A DNA stretch of 64,000 nt from Clostridia bacterium (GCA_910575245.1 CAJTEN010000012.1:95118-159117), one strand, 5' to 3'; positions 1 through 8,171 are shown, counted from the stretch's first letter. Numbers and translations are program-made. Notes: generated by a model from the letters alone, not told the origin.

Positions 1-721
1 GGGTCTTGAACCCGATTTTTTCCAGAAAAGATTTCGCATCCCTTCTGGTAGCGACGAAGGAGATACAGTCCCCCTTCAGAATACGGAAATTACCGGAAGG
101 AATATAGATTTCGCTGTCCCGTTCTACGGCACAGATCAGGATATTGTCGGCAATATTCTTGCCCACGGTCTTGCCGAGGTCCATAACCGTCATGCCGTCT
201 AACAGATTGCCTTCGGGGACTTTGAATTTGATCATCTCCGCCTGACCATGGGCAAAAGTGTCTACTTCCAGTGCGGTCGGCAGATAGAGGATACGGGCCA
301 TCTCGCGGGATGCTTCCAGTTCGGGATTGATGATCATGGCAAGGCCCAGCTTCTCTCGCAGATAATTGGCTTCCTTGCTGTAGTCCGGTGTGCGGACTCT
401 GGCGATAGCGGCACAGTTGCCGACACGCTTGGCGACTGTACAGCACAGAAGGTTCAGTTCGTCCGAATCCGTTACGGCGACAATCAGGTCGGTATGGTCA
501 ATGTCAGCTTCCTTCTGGACGCTGTAGCTGGCGCCGTTTCCGACTACGCCCATGACATCATAGAGATTTGTTAATTCCTGGATTTTGTGTTGATTCTTAT
601 CGATAAGAGTGATATTGTGGCCTTCTTTGATCAGCTGGGCGATCAGTGTCTGACCGACCTTGCCGCAGCCGACGATGATAATCTGTAATCCCTGTTCGGA
701 GGGTTTCTTTTGCTTAAACAT
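1..721 (-). CDS. trkA: TrkA-type potassium uptake regulator, partial (C-terminus outside window)
   Basis: The reverse-strand frame is open from ATG at 721 to the window edge, about 240 codons, so the end of the gene is missing. The translation begins MFKQKKPSEQGLQ and continues IIIVGCGKVGQTLI, a Rossmann GxGxxG NAD-binding motif, then an acidic D at the end of the second strand (ITLIDKN). It goes on with the RCK_N pattern (DLIVAVTDSDELNLL) and the start of an RCK_C domain near residue 150. Family members are cytosolic NAD/nucleotide-binding gating subunits of TrkH/KtrB potassium channels. The start is supported by GGAGA at about 727-730. No TrkH is visible; it would lie to the left of the window if linked. 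The family call is firm; Trk versus Ktr type is inferred. Confidence 0.9.
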   Translation of the reverse strand, partial: MFKQKKPSEQGLQIIIVGCGKVGQTLIAQLIKEGHNITLIDKNQHKIQELTNLYDVMGVVGNGASYSVQKEADIDHTDLIVAVTDSDELNLLCCTVAKRVGNCAAIARVRTPDYSKEANYLREKLGLAMIINPELEASREMARILYLPTALEVDTFAHGQAEMIKFKVPEGNLLDGMTVMDLGKTVGKNIADNILICAVERDSEIYIPSGNFRILKGDCISFVATRRDAKSFLEKIGFKT

Positions 722-871
722 TCTGTCTCCATTCCGAAACACCGGATATATATAGTTGATATGTGTTTCGGGCAGCCGTTCCGGCAGTCTTGTTCATAGC
801 CTGGTCCTTTCATAACGGCGTTCATGAACTGCAGGAATCCTGTTACTGAACCGGTATCGGCATACGCCATA

Positions 872-900
872 TATATAACACCTTGCAGTGAAAAAATCAA
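872..900 (-). promoter_or_regulatory. Candidate sigma-A promoter for trkA
   Basis: On the reverse strand TTGATT (895-900) and TATATA (872-877) are separated by 17 bp, giving a leader of roughly 140 nt before the TrkA start. Together with the terminator at 992-1032 this accounts for the gene-free stretch 722-1071; I see no coding sequence there. Confidence 0.5.
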
Positions 901-991
901 TAGACTTTTTGCATAATTAAGGCATTCTTAAGATGGTAATATTTGATAGAAAATCGCATGTGGAAGAATGCCCTGCTTGTCATATGCCTAC

Positions 992-1032
992 GCTGAAAAA
1001 ACAAAAGCAAATTGCCACCATACCGGTGGCAA
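992..1032 (-). terminator. Intrinsic terminator of the Ser/Thr kinase gene
   Basis: TTGCCACC (1012-1019) pairs with GGTGGCAA (1025-1032) around a 5-nt loop. Read on the reverse strand it is followed by a T-rich stretch ending near 992. It lies 40 bp past the kinase stop codon. Confidence 0.75.
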
Positions 1033-1071
1033 CGAAAAAGAAAAAGCATGTTACAATGGAAAGACAAGGAG

Positions 1072-2145
1072 TCAAAAGAGGGATTCCAACAGAACCAGTG
1101 CAAAAAACAGCAAGAATACTACTGTGAAATTTAAAATCAACACACCTAAGTAACGTATAAGTCGATGTTTATTCGCGCATAAGGGAATGAATTGGTGTAC
1201 ATTGCGGTAGTTAAAACTGCAAAAGACAATGGAAAGCATCATGAATAAAACGGTGATTCTTTCCAACCAAAGGTGGAAAACAGTTGCATCCTTTACCTCC
1301 ATTGTCAGACAGAGCCAAAAGATAAATAAGTATATGGCGGAGGCAGTCAGCATTTTCCACGGGGTTTTTGTTCTGAAACCGGGAGGAATAAGAGTTTGCC
1401 ATGTGGCAAACACGGTGGTGTGCTCCGGTTTTTCTTCGGTGCGGTCCTGCAGTTTTTCAATTTCGGTTTTCAACTCCTGTACAGTTTCCGGCCTGTCAGA
1501 CGGATTCATCTCGGTACATTTACTGATGATGGCATCAAATATATTTGTCGCGGCAGGCAAAGCAAGGGAAAGTTTCTTTAATAAAATGCCCAAAGCATAG
1601 ATATCGGTCTGGGGAGTGGAAAAACCAAATCCATACTGTTCAGGGGCGGCATAGCCTTTTGTACCAAGCAGTACGGTATCACGGTCAGCATTATCAGTTA
1701 AGTACTTTGCTGCGTTAAAGTCAATTAAGACAACGTGGTTATAGGGTGTAATAATTATGTTTGAAGGTTTAATATCTCTGTGGATAATGGGAGGGTTGAG
1801 AGTATGCAGTTTTTCCAGTATGTCGCACAGTTCTCCCATAAACCGGACAATTAAATCAAATGTAAGTGTCCGGTCATCAATCATTTCCAGCAGCGATACA
1901 CCGGAAATAAATTCTTCAATCAGTATGAGTTGTCCGTTATCTTCATATACGTTATATAGCCTGGGAATGCCGGTTATATGGTGTTCCATCAAATATTCGT
2001 ATATATGCGGATTGTATATATCCAAAATCTTCTTGATGTATATTTTTTCGCTTTCCCGGTGCTGAACCAAATATATTTTATGCGGACTGTTTATGGTTGC
2101 AATGGTATTGTAGTATGAAATTTCAAGACGGCCGACATAATCCAT
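1072..2145 (-). CDS. Membrane-anchored Ser/Thr protein kinase, divergent active site
   Basis: A 357-residue protein. The catalytic domain spans about residues 1-235: a candidate ATP-binding lysine in IYIKKIL (38-39), catalytic loop HRDIKPSN (122-129), Mg-binding DFN in place of DFG (142-144), and APE motif in GTKGYAAPE (161-169). The N-lobe has no recognisable GxGxxG glycine loop. The C-terminus carries about three hydrophobic segments (roughly 266-281, 297-310, 333-352), so the kinase domain should face the cytosol from a membrane anchor. There are no PASTA repeats, unlike the PknB/PrkC cell-wall kinases. The start was taken at 2145 because AAAGGA sits 9 bp upstream; an ATG 11 codons earlier lacks a better site. 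It is divergent from the HTH-like gene at 2200, with only 54 bp between them. Substrates are unknown. Confidence 0.85.
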   Translation of the reverse strand: MDYVGRLEISYYNTIATINSPHKIYLVQHRESEKIYIKKILDIYNPHIYEYLMEHHITGIPRLYNVYEDNGQLILIEEFISGVSLLEMIDDRTLTFDLIVRFMGELCDILEKLHTLNPPIIHRDIKPSNIIITPYNHVVLIDFNAAKYLTDNADRDTVLLGTKGYAAPEQYGFGFSTPQTDIYALGILLKKLSLALPAATNIFDAIISKCTEMNPSDRPETVQELKTEIEKLQDRTEEKPEHTTVFATWQTLIPPGFRTKTPWKMLTASAIYLFIFWLCLTMEVKDATVFHLWLERITVLFMMLSIVFCSFNYRNVHQFIPLCANKHRLIRYLGVLILNFTVVFLLFFALVLLESLF

Positions 2146-2199
2146 GCTATCATTCCTTTCAGAGATTTGTTGATACATTATATCAGATGGGAGAAACTT

Positions 2200-2655
2200 A
2201 TGGGAGAGAAAAATACAGATGATTTAGAAAAAGTGCTGCAAGGCACGCATATAAAGAATTTTGATGCTTATTGCAGGGAAAATGCAGGGTGCTTGATTGA
2301 GGGAGATTTTACTGTGTATATGAAAAACATTTTCAGCGAAAAGAAGCTCACGCAGCAGCTTGTATTTTTGCGGGCGGATGTCCCGGAAAGATATGGTTAT
2401 AAGCTGCTGTCCGGAGAAAAAAGAACAAGGCAGAGAGATGTCATTCTGAGGATATGTTATGCGGCCGAAATGTCTTTGGCACAAACACAGCGGGCGTTGA
2501 AGAAATATGAGATGCCGGAATTGTATGCGAAACTGCCAAGGGATGCCCTGCTGATGATTATATTCAACGAACGTCCGGGAGATATCATCGAAGTCAATGA
2601 AATACTCAAAGAGCATGGAATGGATCCATTGAGGACAAGCGGCTTACAGAGCTGA
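2200..2655 (+). CDS. Small HTH-like protein divergent from the Ser/Thr kinase
   Basis: A 151-residue soluble, mixed-charge protein. Residues about 55-105 read like a degenerate XRE-type helix-turn-helix (KKLTQQLVFLRADVP, then YKLLSGEKRTRQRDVILRIC). The second half has the conserved-looking blocks ALKKYEMPELY, PRDALLMIIF and VNEILKEHGMDPL. I recognise this only as a protein type commonly seen beside Ser/Thr kinase-like genes in Clostridia; no function is assigned. The start at 2200 has GGGAGAAA upstream. The intergenic space shared with the kinase suggests joint regulation, with this protein as a candidate regulator or kinase substrate (inference). Confidence 0.6.
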   Translation: MGEKNTDDLEKVLQGTHIKNFDAYCRENAGCLIEGDFTVYMKNIFSEKKLTQQLVFLRADVPERYGYKLLSGEKRTRQRDVILRICYAAEMSLAQTQRALKKYEMPELYAKLPRDALLMIIFNERPGDIIEVNEILKEHGMDPLRTSGLQS

Positions 2656-2789
2656 CAGAAAATATGCACAGTGTATCATTGGTAATACTGTGGCAAGTAT
2701 GTGGAAGGTCTTTTGTGTGGCTTTCCCCCTCTCAGCAGTAATGGAAATGGTGAATTTCTGGATGAGATAATTGCCGTATGTATTATATA

Positions 2790-2892
2790 TATAGTAAGCG
2801 ACATAACAAATCTCTGTTTCCGTCTCCTGCCAAAGCCATATACGGAAGCTTTTGCAGGGCCGAAAACGAAATGTTTAATGTCGTTAACTATA
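2790..2892. repeat. Family 3 palindromic repeat (MITE-like), copy 1
   Basis: A 103-bp element with inverted ends: TATAGTAAGCGACAT on the left, ATGTCGTTAACTATA on the right. It ends 28 bp before the lipoprotein start. The interior and right end are closely similar to the copy at 43353-43450 (shared CCGAAAACGAAAT, TCTAATGTCGTTAACTAT with one or two changes). The ends begin and finish with TA, compatible with a TA target duplication of the IS630/Tc1 type (inference). Confidence 0.65.
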
Positions 2893-2920
2893 AAATTTAT
2901 TCAAGGGAGGGATTTTTTAG

Positions 2921-3853
2921 ATGCAGAGAAACATGAAATGGATTGCTGCAGTACTGTGTCTTGCTGGGTTTGCAGCAATGGCATCGGGATGCGCTCAGTC
3001 AGATCCGGGTGAAACCAAACAGATTGTCTCAAACAAAGAATTGGAAACGGCAGGTGTTGAGGAAAGCACGCCTGATGGTTCAGAGGATTTGGAGACTTCA
3101 TCTGGCGTGGCGGTCACAATTGACGAGCAGGTACTTTTCGAGCAGGATGGTATTGTTGTCACCGCAACAGAATATACTACAGACAGTATCTGGGGTGATG
3201 GAATTAAACTGTTGTTGGAAAATAATTCAGATAAGGACATCTCGGTTGGCTGTAATGCATTGATGGTCAATGATTATATGATCACAGACCTATTTGCTTC
3301 AAGTATAGCCGCAGGGAAGAAGGCTAATGAAACACTTTATCTTTCCAGTACGCAACTGAAGGCGGCAGGCATTGAGAACGTGGGGAAAATTGAGATATAT
3401 TTCCATGTATACGATTCATCTACATATGATACTGTTTTTGATACAGAATGCGTGACTATCCAGACATCAGAGTATGCCAATATGGACACAATGCCAAATG
3501 ATGCAGGAACAGAACTGTATAGTCGGGATGGAATCCGGATTGTCGGAAAGACAGTTGATGAAAACAGCTTTTGGGGAACGGCAATTCTCCTGTACATCGA
3601 AAATAATTCAGGGAAAAATGTTGGGATTTCCGTGGATGATATGTCGGTCAATGGATTTATGCTGAGTCCGTTCTTTTCAACTACAGTGTATGACGGAAAG
3701 AAAGCCATAAATGACATTACCGTATTTTCAAGTGATTTGGAGGAAAACGGAATTGAGACAATTGAAGAAGTAGAATTGAAATTTAATATTTATGATGCGG
3801 ATTCCTATTCTACGATTTCAGATTCAGAACCCATTACATTTTCGACGTGGTAA
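2921..3853 (+). CDS. Secreted lipoprotein with two tandem homologous domains
   Basis: A 310-residue protein. The signal peptide has a lipobox (MASGC, Cys at about residue 24), predicting export and lipid anchoring on the outer face of the membrane. A low-complexity acidic/Ser-Thr linker follows. Two copies of a domain of about 110 residues come next (roughly 68-180 and 200-310). Each has an alternating pattern: LFEQDGI or LYSRDGI, then LLLENNS or LLYIENNSGK, then EIYFHVYD or ELKFNIYD. This looks like a duplicated beta-sandwich domain, probably extracellular. The function is unknown. RBS GGGAGGG precedes the ATG. A family 1 repeat inserted immediately after the stop codon separates it from the membrane protein at 4106. 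Confidence 0.75.
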   Translation: MQRNMKWIAAVLCLAGFAAMASGCAQSDPGETKQIVSNKELETAGVEESTPDGSEDLETSSGVAVTIDEQVLFEQDGIVVTATEYTTDSIWGDGIKLLLENNSDKDISVGCNALMVNDYMITDLFASSIAAGKKANETLYLSSTQLKAAGIENVGKIEIYFHVYDSSTYDTVFDTECVTIQTSEYANMDTMPNDAGTELYSRDGIRIVGKTVDENSFWGTAILLYIENNSGKNVGISVDDMSVNGFMLSPFFSTTVYDGKKAINDITVFSSDLEENGIETIEEVELKFNIYDADSYSTISDSEPITFSTW

Positions 3854-3861
3854 TAAGGAGT

Positions 3862-4050
3862 CAATGTCATTAAGTTAAGCCGGACGCGCCTGACATGATA
3901 GGAATCTCCTAAGGACGCGCTTTCGCTCGGTTCCAAACGCAGCGGTACTAAATTCGTGGAAAACCTCATTAAGTACCGGAGTTTTCCTACGGTCCTAAGG
4001 AGAATCCTATCATATCAGACGCTGTGTACAGACTTAACTAAATGACATTG
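3862..4050. mobile_element. Family 1 MITE, copy A, with 10-bp target duplication
   Basis: A 189-bp element with terminal inverted repeats starting CAATGTCATTAAGTTAAG and ending with the near-complement. It is flanked by perfect 10-bp direct repeats AATAAGGAGT (3852-3861 and 4051-4060). The two arms pair imperfectly over about 60 bp (ATGATAGGAATCTCCTAAGG against its partner), and an inner hairpin surrounds GGTACTAAAT/ATTAAGTACC. There is no reading frame of note, so it is a non-autonomous element. The target duplication overlaps the lipoprotein stop codon. Confidence 0.85.
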
Positions 4051-4105
4051 AATAAGGAGTATGAATATTAAAAAAGACTATCTGAGAAGGCATGGAGGTG
4101 CGAGT

Positions 4106-4462
4106 ATGAAAATATGGAAATTAGTATCTGGAATTTTGTCAATGATTTTATTTGTATTGGTAGCTGTCCAGTCCTGCGCAGCGGGAATGGTGAACATATT
4201 GGAGAATAATGGCGGATCATCCGGTTCCGTAGGATTTTTCGTTGGAATCTTAATGCTGGCAGGCGGAATTGTTTCGGTAGCTACAAGAAAATCACAGGGA
4301 AAGGGCGGCAACATTGCGCTTGTCATTTTGTTTGGATTAGCGGCTCTTATGGGGTTTGCAGGCTATGGTAATTACAGCGATCTCGTCATTTGGGCGTTCT
4401 GGTGTTTGATTAACGCAATTCTTGCAGTTGTTGCAATGATAAAAAACAAAAAGAGTGCATAA
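4106..4462 (+). CDS. Small four-helix membrane protein
   Basis: A 118-residue protein with about four hydrophobic segments (roughly 5-25, 45-62, 72-88, 95-112) separated by short Gly/Ser or basic loops (NNGGSSGS, TRKSQGKG), ending in a Lys-rich tail (KNKKSA). I recognise it only as a small hypothetical membrane protein type found in Firmicutes; function unknown. The start at 4106 was chosen because GGAGGTG lies 5 bp upstream, better than the in-frame ATG at 4061. A strong terminator follows. It may once have been co-transcribed with the lipoprotein upstream before the MITE insertion. Confidence 0.7.
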   Translation: MKIWKLVSGILSMILFVLVAVQSCAAGMVNILENNGGSSGSVGFFVGILMLAGGIVSVATRKSQGKGGNIALVILFGLAALMGFAGYGNYSDLVIWAFWCLINAILAVVAMIKNKKSA

Positions 4463-4486
4463 ATAAAATCCGGAACCTTTTTATAT

Positions 4487-4520
4487 GGCAGAGGAGCGTA
4501 TCTCGCTCCTCTGCCTTTGT
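4487..4520 (+). terminator. Intrinsic terminator after the small membrane protein
   Basis: GGCAGAGGAGCG (4487-4498) is perfectly complementary to CGCTCCTCTGCC (4504-4515) with a 5-nt loop, followed by TTTGT. Confidence 0.85.
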
Positions 4521-4689
4521 ATGTGACAGAAAATCTTGCGCAAAAAGATGCAACCGAAAGGGCGCAACCGATAGTTTCCGGCCTGACATCCCGAGTGGGT
4601 TGCGCAACAGGGGATGTGGCGCTATGATAAGACAAAAAAAGCTGTACGCAGGGGAAGCGCCTGTGGGCAGTGGGAAAGAGAGGGTTATT

Positions 4690-5928
4690 ATGGAGAAAAA
4701 ACTATTTACGAGAGACTTTACACTGGTAGTGGCCGGGCAGATCATTTCGCTTTTCGGGAATGCGGCGATCAGGTTTGCACTGCCGCTTTACTTATTGAAC
4801 CAGACAGGCTCGTCTGCACTGTATGGTACGGTGATGGCAGGCGCTTTTGTGCCAATGATTCTGTTTTCACCTATAGGAGGCCTGATTGCCGACAGAGTGA
4901 ACAAGAGGAACATTATGGTGGCGCTGGATTTTACGACGGCAGGTCTGCTTCTGGTATTTATGGTACTGCAGGGGAGAATCAATCTGGTTTTTCTGCTTGC
5001 TCTCACACTGATGCTTTTGTATGGCATAGCGGGGGCCTATCAGCCTGCCGTGCAGGCGAGTATTCCGGTATTGGCAGCGCAGGAGAATTTCATGCGCGCT
5101 AATGCTGTCATCAATGTCATCAGTTCTTTTGCCTCCCTGCTGGGGCCGGTGCTCGGTGGTATTTTGTACAGTGTTTACGGACTGATTCCGATTCTGGAGG
5201 TTTGTATTGTGTGTTTCGTGCTGTCTGCGGTGATGGAGATATTCATTCGGATTCCCCACGGCAAGCAGGAAAGCGAAGACAGTATTTTCGGGATTATGAG
5301 AAAAGATTTCGGGGAGAGCATCCGTTTTATCCGAAAAGAGAAGCCTGTCATTGGCAGTGGGCTGGTGGTGGTATGCTGTGTCAACCTTTTTCTCTCGGCA
5401 ATGATCACGGTAGGACTTCCGTACCTGATCACGGAGGTTCTTCCCTTTACGGCGGAGCAGGCAAACAGGCTGTATGGGTACGCGGAGGGTGCTCTGGCAG
5501 CGGGCGGTATCGTGGGCGGTATCGGTGCGGGAATCCTGGCGGACCGTCTGCAGATCAGGAAAGCGGGGAATCTGCTGATTGTCGGCGCACTGTGTGTGTT
5601 TCCGATGGGAACGGCGCTTCTGTGGGTGGAATCCGCAATGGCGGTTTACTTCATTATGGCGGTCTGCTGTTTTGCTATTATGACGGTTGCATCTGTTTTC
5701 AGTGTGCAGATCATGGCCTTCGTGCAGACAGAAACCCCGCAGAATCTGGTCGGAAAGGTGATTTCGGTCTGTATGATGGTATCTATGTGTGCGCAGCCGC
5801 TGGGTAATGCGCTGTATGGATTGTTGTTTGAAGTCTGTGACGGATATGAGGCTGTGGCGGTGTTGTTTTCCGGTACGGTTTCACTTATGGTTGCGGCACG
5901 GGCGCGGAAGGTATTTCGGAGACTGTAA
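4690..5928 (+). CDS. MFS efflux transporter (DHA3/Mef-like)
   Basis: A 412-residue integral membrane protein with about 12 hydrophobic helices. The loop motif GGLIADRVNKRNIM between helices 2 and 3 is the major facilitator motif A, and GILADRLQIRKAG is its repeat in the second half. Length and sequence style match the DHA3 group (macrolide/enterobactin exporters such as Mef and EntS). It is expected to export a small drug-like or siderophore-like compound by proton antiport; the substrate is not predictable. The start at 4690 is preceded by GAGAGGG; an upstream ATG at 4600 would add a non-membrane leader unlike the family. Confidence 0.85.
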   Translation: MEKKLFTRDFTLVVAGQIISLFGNAAIRFALPLYLLNQTGSSALYGTVMAGAFVPMILFSPIGGLIADRVNKRNIMVALDFTTAGLLLVFMVLQGRINLVFLLALTLMLLYGIAGAYQPAVQASIPVLAAQENFMRANAVINVISSFASLLGPVLGGILYSVYGLIPILEVCIVCFVLSAVMEIFIRIPHGKQESEDSIFGIMRKDFGESIRFIRKEKPVIGSGLVVVCCVNLFLSAMITVGLPYLITEVLPFTAEQANRLYGYAEGALAAGGIVGGIGAGILADRLQIRKAGNLLIVGALCVFPMGTALLWVESAMAVYFIMAVCCFAIMTVASVFSVQIMAFVQTETPQNLVGKVISVCMMVSMCAQPLGNALYGLLFEVCDGYEAVAVLFSGTVSLMVAARARKVFRRL

Positions 5929-6029
5929 AGGGAATAAGCCGGGGAACAGAACCTTTCTGCAGGATTTAAATGTTTGCAGAGCCAGAAAAAATCTAAATAG
6001 GATTTCACGGGAGAGTATGGTACAATAAA

Positions 6030-6067
6030 TATAGTAGACGGACGGAATTCCAATGTCGTTTACTATA
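6030..6067. repeat. Family 3 repeat, compact form
   Basis: A 38-bp inverted repeat: TATAGTAGACG, then an inner GGAATTCC, then CGTTTACTATA. It has the same ends as the 98-103 bp copies but almost no interior. It lies in the PAP2 leader. Confidence 0.55.
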
Positions 6068-6145
6068 ACTATAGATAAAAGAAATAAAAAGTGTCTGGGA
6101 GTACACGTCCTGAGAGAAGGAGCACATCGGGCGGGGAGAGGGCTT

Positions 6146-6700
6146 ATGTTAGAATTTTTATGGAATCTGGATGGTAACATATTATTATTTTTGCAGGAAT
6201 ATGTCAGAAATCCTGTGCTGACTCCGGTTATGAAAGTGATTACGACACTGGGAAACGGCGGGGCGATATGGATTGCCCTGACAATTTTGCTGCTGGCCAT
6301 TCCCAAAACGAGGAAGATTGGCTGTATGTCGTTGATTGCCTTGCTTGGGACACTCCTTGTCAACAATATGCTGCTTAAGAATCTGGTTGCGCGGACCAGG
6401 CCCTATGAGGTGATAGAAGGGCTGACCTATATCGTGAGGAAACCTTCGGATTATTCTTTTCCATCGGGGCATGCGGGATGTTCCTTCTCGGCAGCGTGTA
6501 TTATGTATCGGAGGCTTCCCAGGCGGTATGGTGTTCCGGCGCTTATACTGGCGATTCTGATCTCGGTTTCACGGTTGTATGTGGGTGTGCATTATCCCAG
6601 TGATGTGCTTTTTGGTGTGATCAGCGGCATTGCGATCAGCTATGCGGCGGAAGTGATTGGCGGCCGGATCTGGAAGGCTGAGCCACAGGGGGATACATAA
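6146..6700 (+). CDS. PAP2-family membrane phosphatase
   Basis: A 184-residue membrane protein carrying the three phosphatidic acid phosphatase signatures: KNLVARTRP (K-x6-RP), FPSGHAG (PSGH), and SRLYVGVHYPSD (SR-x5-H-x3-D). This family hydrolyses lipid phosphates such as undecaprenyl pyrophosphate, phosphatidic acid or PGP. BcrC-like undecaprenyl-PP recycling is a reasonable guess but cannot be separated from the others here. The start at 6146 has GGGGAGAGG upstream; an upstream ATG at 6053 lies inside the family 3 repeat and adds a basic leader. The next gene starts 72 bp downstream on the same strand. Confidence 0.9.
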   Translation: MLEFLWNLDGNILLFLQEYVRNPVLTPVMKVITTLGNGGAIWIALTILLLAIPKTRKIGCMSLIALLGTLLVNNMLLKNLVARTRPYEVIEGLTYIVRKPSDYSFPSGHAGCSFSAACIMYRRLPRRYGVPALILAILISVSRLYVGVHYPSDVLFGVISGIAISYAAEVIGGRIWKAEPQGDT

Positions 6701-6772
6701 AATGAAAGAGTCCTGTATTGTCCGTGTTGCCGGCAGCGGCAGGCATGGGAATGGTAAAGGAGAAAAGAAGAG

Positions 6773-7645
6773 ATGCATTTCGTAGATGCCAAGGGGATTT
6801 TATCTGCGCATAATGGTATGAATCTGTACCGTGGCTGTACCCACGGGTGCATCTATTGCGACAGCCGCAGTACCTGTTACCAGTTTACCCATGAATTCGA
6901 GGATATTGAGGTGAAGCAGAATGCACCGGAACTGTTGGAGAAGGCGCTGCGCTCGAAACGAAAGAAATGCATGATCGGTACAGGCGCCATGTGTGATCCG
7001 TATATGCACTGCGAGGAGAGGCTGCAGCTTGTGCGCAGGTGCCTGGAACTGATCGACAGATACGGATTCGGCGTTGCGATTCAGACGAAATCGGACCGGA
7101 TTCTCCGGGATCTGGATCTGCTTACCAGTATCAACCGTAAGGCGAAATGCGTGGTGCAGATGACGCTCACTACCTATGAGGAAGAGTTGTGCCGCATTGT
7201 GGAGCCGAATGTCTGTACGACAAGGCGGCGTTATGAAGTGCTGCAGATCATGAGAGAAAACGGGATTCCTACCGTGGTGTGGCTTTCTCCGATTCTTCCT
7301 TATATTAATGATACACAGGAAAATATCGAGGGAATCCTGGGATACTGCCGGGATGCGGGTGTGTATGGGATCGTCTGCTTCGGTATGGGCGTGACACTCA
7401 GACAGGGGGACAGAGAATACTTCTATGCCGCGCTGGATAAGCATTTTCCCGGACTGCATGAGAGGTATCACCGTAAGTATGGATACGCCTATGAGATCCC
7501 GAGTGACAGGTCGAAAGAATTGATGCGGTTTTTTCACGGCTTTTGCAGGGAACATCATATTGTGAGCGATGTGAATGAGGTGTTCGGATATTTGAGGGAA
7601 TTCCAGGAGAATAAGGGATATGAGCAGTTGTCGATGTTTTTGTGA
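6773..7645 (+). CDS. Radical SAM protein, spore photoproduct lyase-like (SPL) family
   Basis: A 290-residue protein. The radical SAM cluster CTHGCIYC (CxxxCxxC, near residues 22-29) follows the SPL-type opening NLYRGCTHGC. Residues GTGAMCDPY, and later VVWLSPILPYIND with FGMGVTLR, fit the Rv2578c/SPL-like subfamily. Members bind a 4Fe-4S cluster and SAM. Most of this subfamily are not true DNA photoproduct lyases and their substrate is unknown. AAAGGAG lies upstream. It is probably co-transcribed with the PAP2 gene. Confidence 0.85.
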   Translation: MHFVDAKGILSAHNGMNLYRGCTHGCIYCDSRSTCYQFTHEFEDIEVKQNAPELLEKALRSKRKKCMIGTGAMCDPYMHCEERLQLVRRCLELIDRYGFGVAIQTKSDRILRDLDLLTSINRKAKCVVQMTLTTYEEELCRIVEPNVCTTRRRYEVLQIMRENGIPTVVWLSPILPYINDTQENIEGILGYCRDAGVYGIVCFGMGVTLRQGDREYFYAALDKHFPGLHERYHRKYGYAYEIPSDRSKELMRFFHGFCREHHIVSDVNEVFGYLREFQENKGYEQLSMFL

Positions 7646-7700
7646 AAGAGTAACAGCTGTTTTGGGCGGCATTTAGAGTATAAGTAATTTGAGTGAGGAT

Positions 7701-7829
7701 ATGGGGCAGCAACATGTTAAAGAAGAAAATGAGAATGAACTGAAAGCTATTACAGAAGAGATAGTAAATGAAACAAAAAAATTACTTATAGAAGAGTATC
7801 TCAGAAAGAAAATCAGGAGGAAACCATAG
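7701..7829 (+). CDS. Possible 42-residue charged peptide
   Basis: A short frame (MGQQHVKEENENELK then a basic end KKIRRKP) with AGTGAGG just upstream. It is highly charged and helical in pattern. It lies in a 325-bp gap between convergent genes, where I see nothing else coding. It could be the remnant of a larger gene or a chance frame. Confidence 0.25.
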   Translation: MGQQHVKEENENELKAITEEIVNETKKLLIEEYLRKKIRRKP

Positions 7830-7970
7830 ATTGAGGAAGACGGGGCTCAATCCATTCCACCATTGAATCCTCCTGACAGTTCTTTGTATAGATTGCGGTT
7901 GGTTTTTATTCCTCTCAATCTCTGCACGAAAAAGAGAGTTTGTTCCGAAGTGGCGCCGCATGTGACTGCG

Positions 7971-8171
7971 TCAGATATCCAGTTCGGGCGGTACGTCAAT
8001 CTCGTCGGATACGTACCTCCCGTTTTTCTTTCGCTGCCGTACACATTCGGTCAGAAGATATTCAATCTGTCCGTTGACAGAGCGAAAATCGTCTTCCGCC
8101 CATGCGGCGATCGCATTATAGAGTTTGGCAGATAATCTTAAGGGCACCTGTTTCTTGCCTGAATCACCCAT
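7971..8171 (-). CDS. Ribbon-helix-helix (Arc/MetJ-type) DNA-binding protein
   Basis: A 66-residue protein. [16 protein letters not shown] supplies the antiparallel beta-strand with alternating polar residues, followed by two helices ([10 protein letters not shown] and [18 protein letters not shown]), the Arc-like fold used to bind operators as a dimer. A strong RBS (GGAGGAAAC) precedes the ATG. It follows the SPFH gene by 80 bp on the same strand, so the two are likely one operon. It could be an autoregulator or an unpaired antitoxin-type protein; no toxin is adjacent. Confidence 0.7.
   Translation of the reverse strand: MGDSGKKQVPLRLSAKLYNAIAAWAEDDFRSVNGQIEYLLTECVRQRKKNGRYVSDEIDVPPELDI

Noticed and set aside
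6800..7672. A 290-codon reverse-strand open frame opposite the radical SAM gene
   Set aside because: Antisense shadow of a protein with an intact CxxxCxxC motif.
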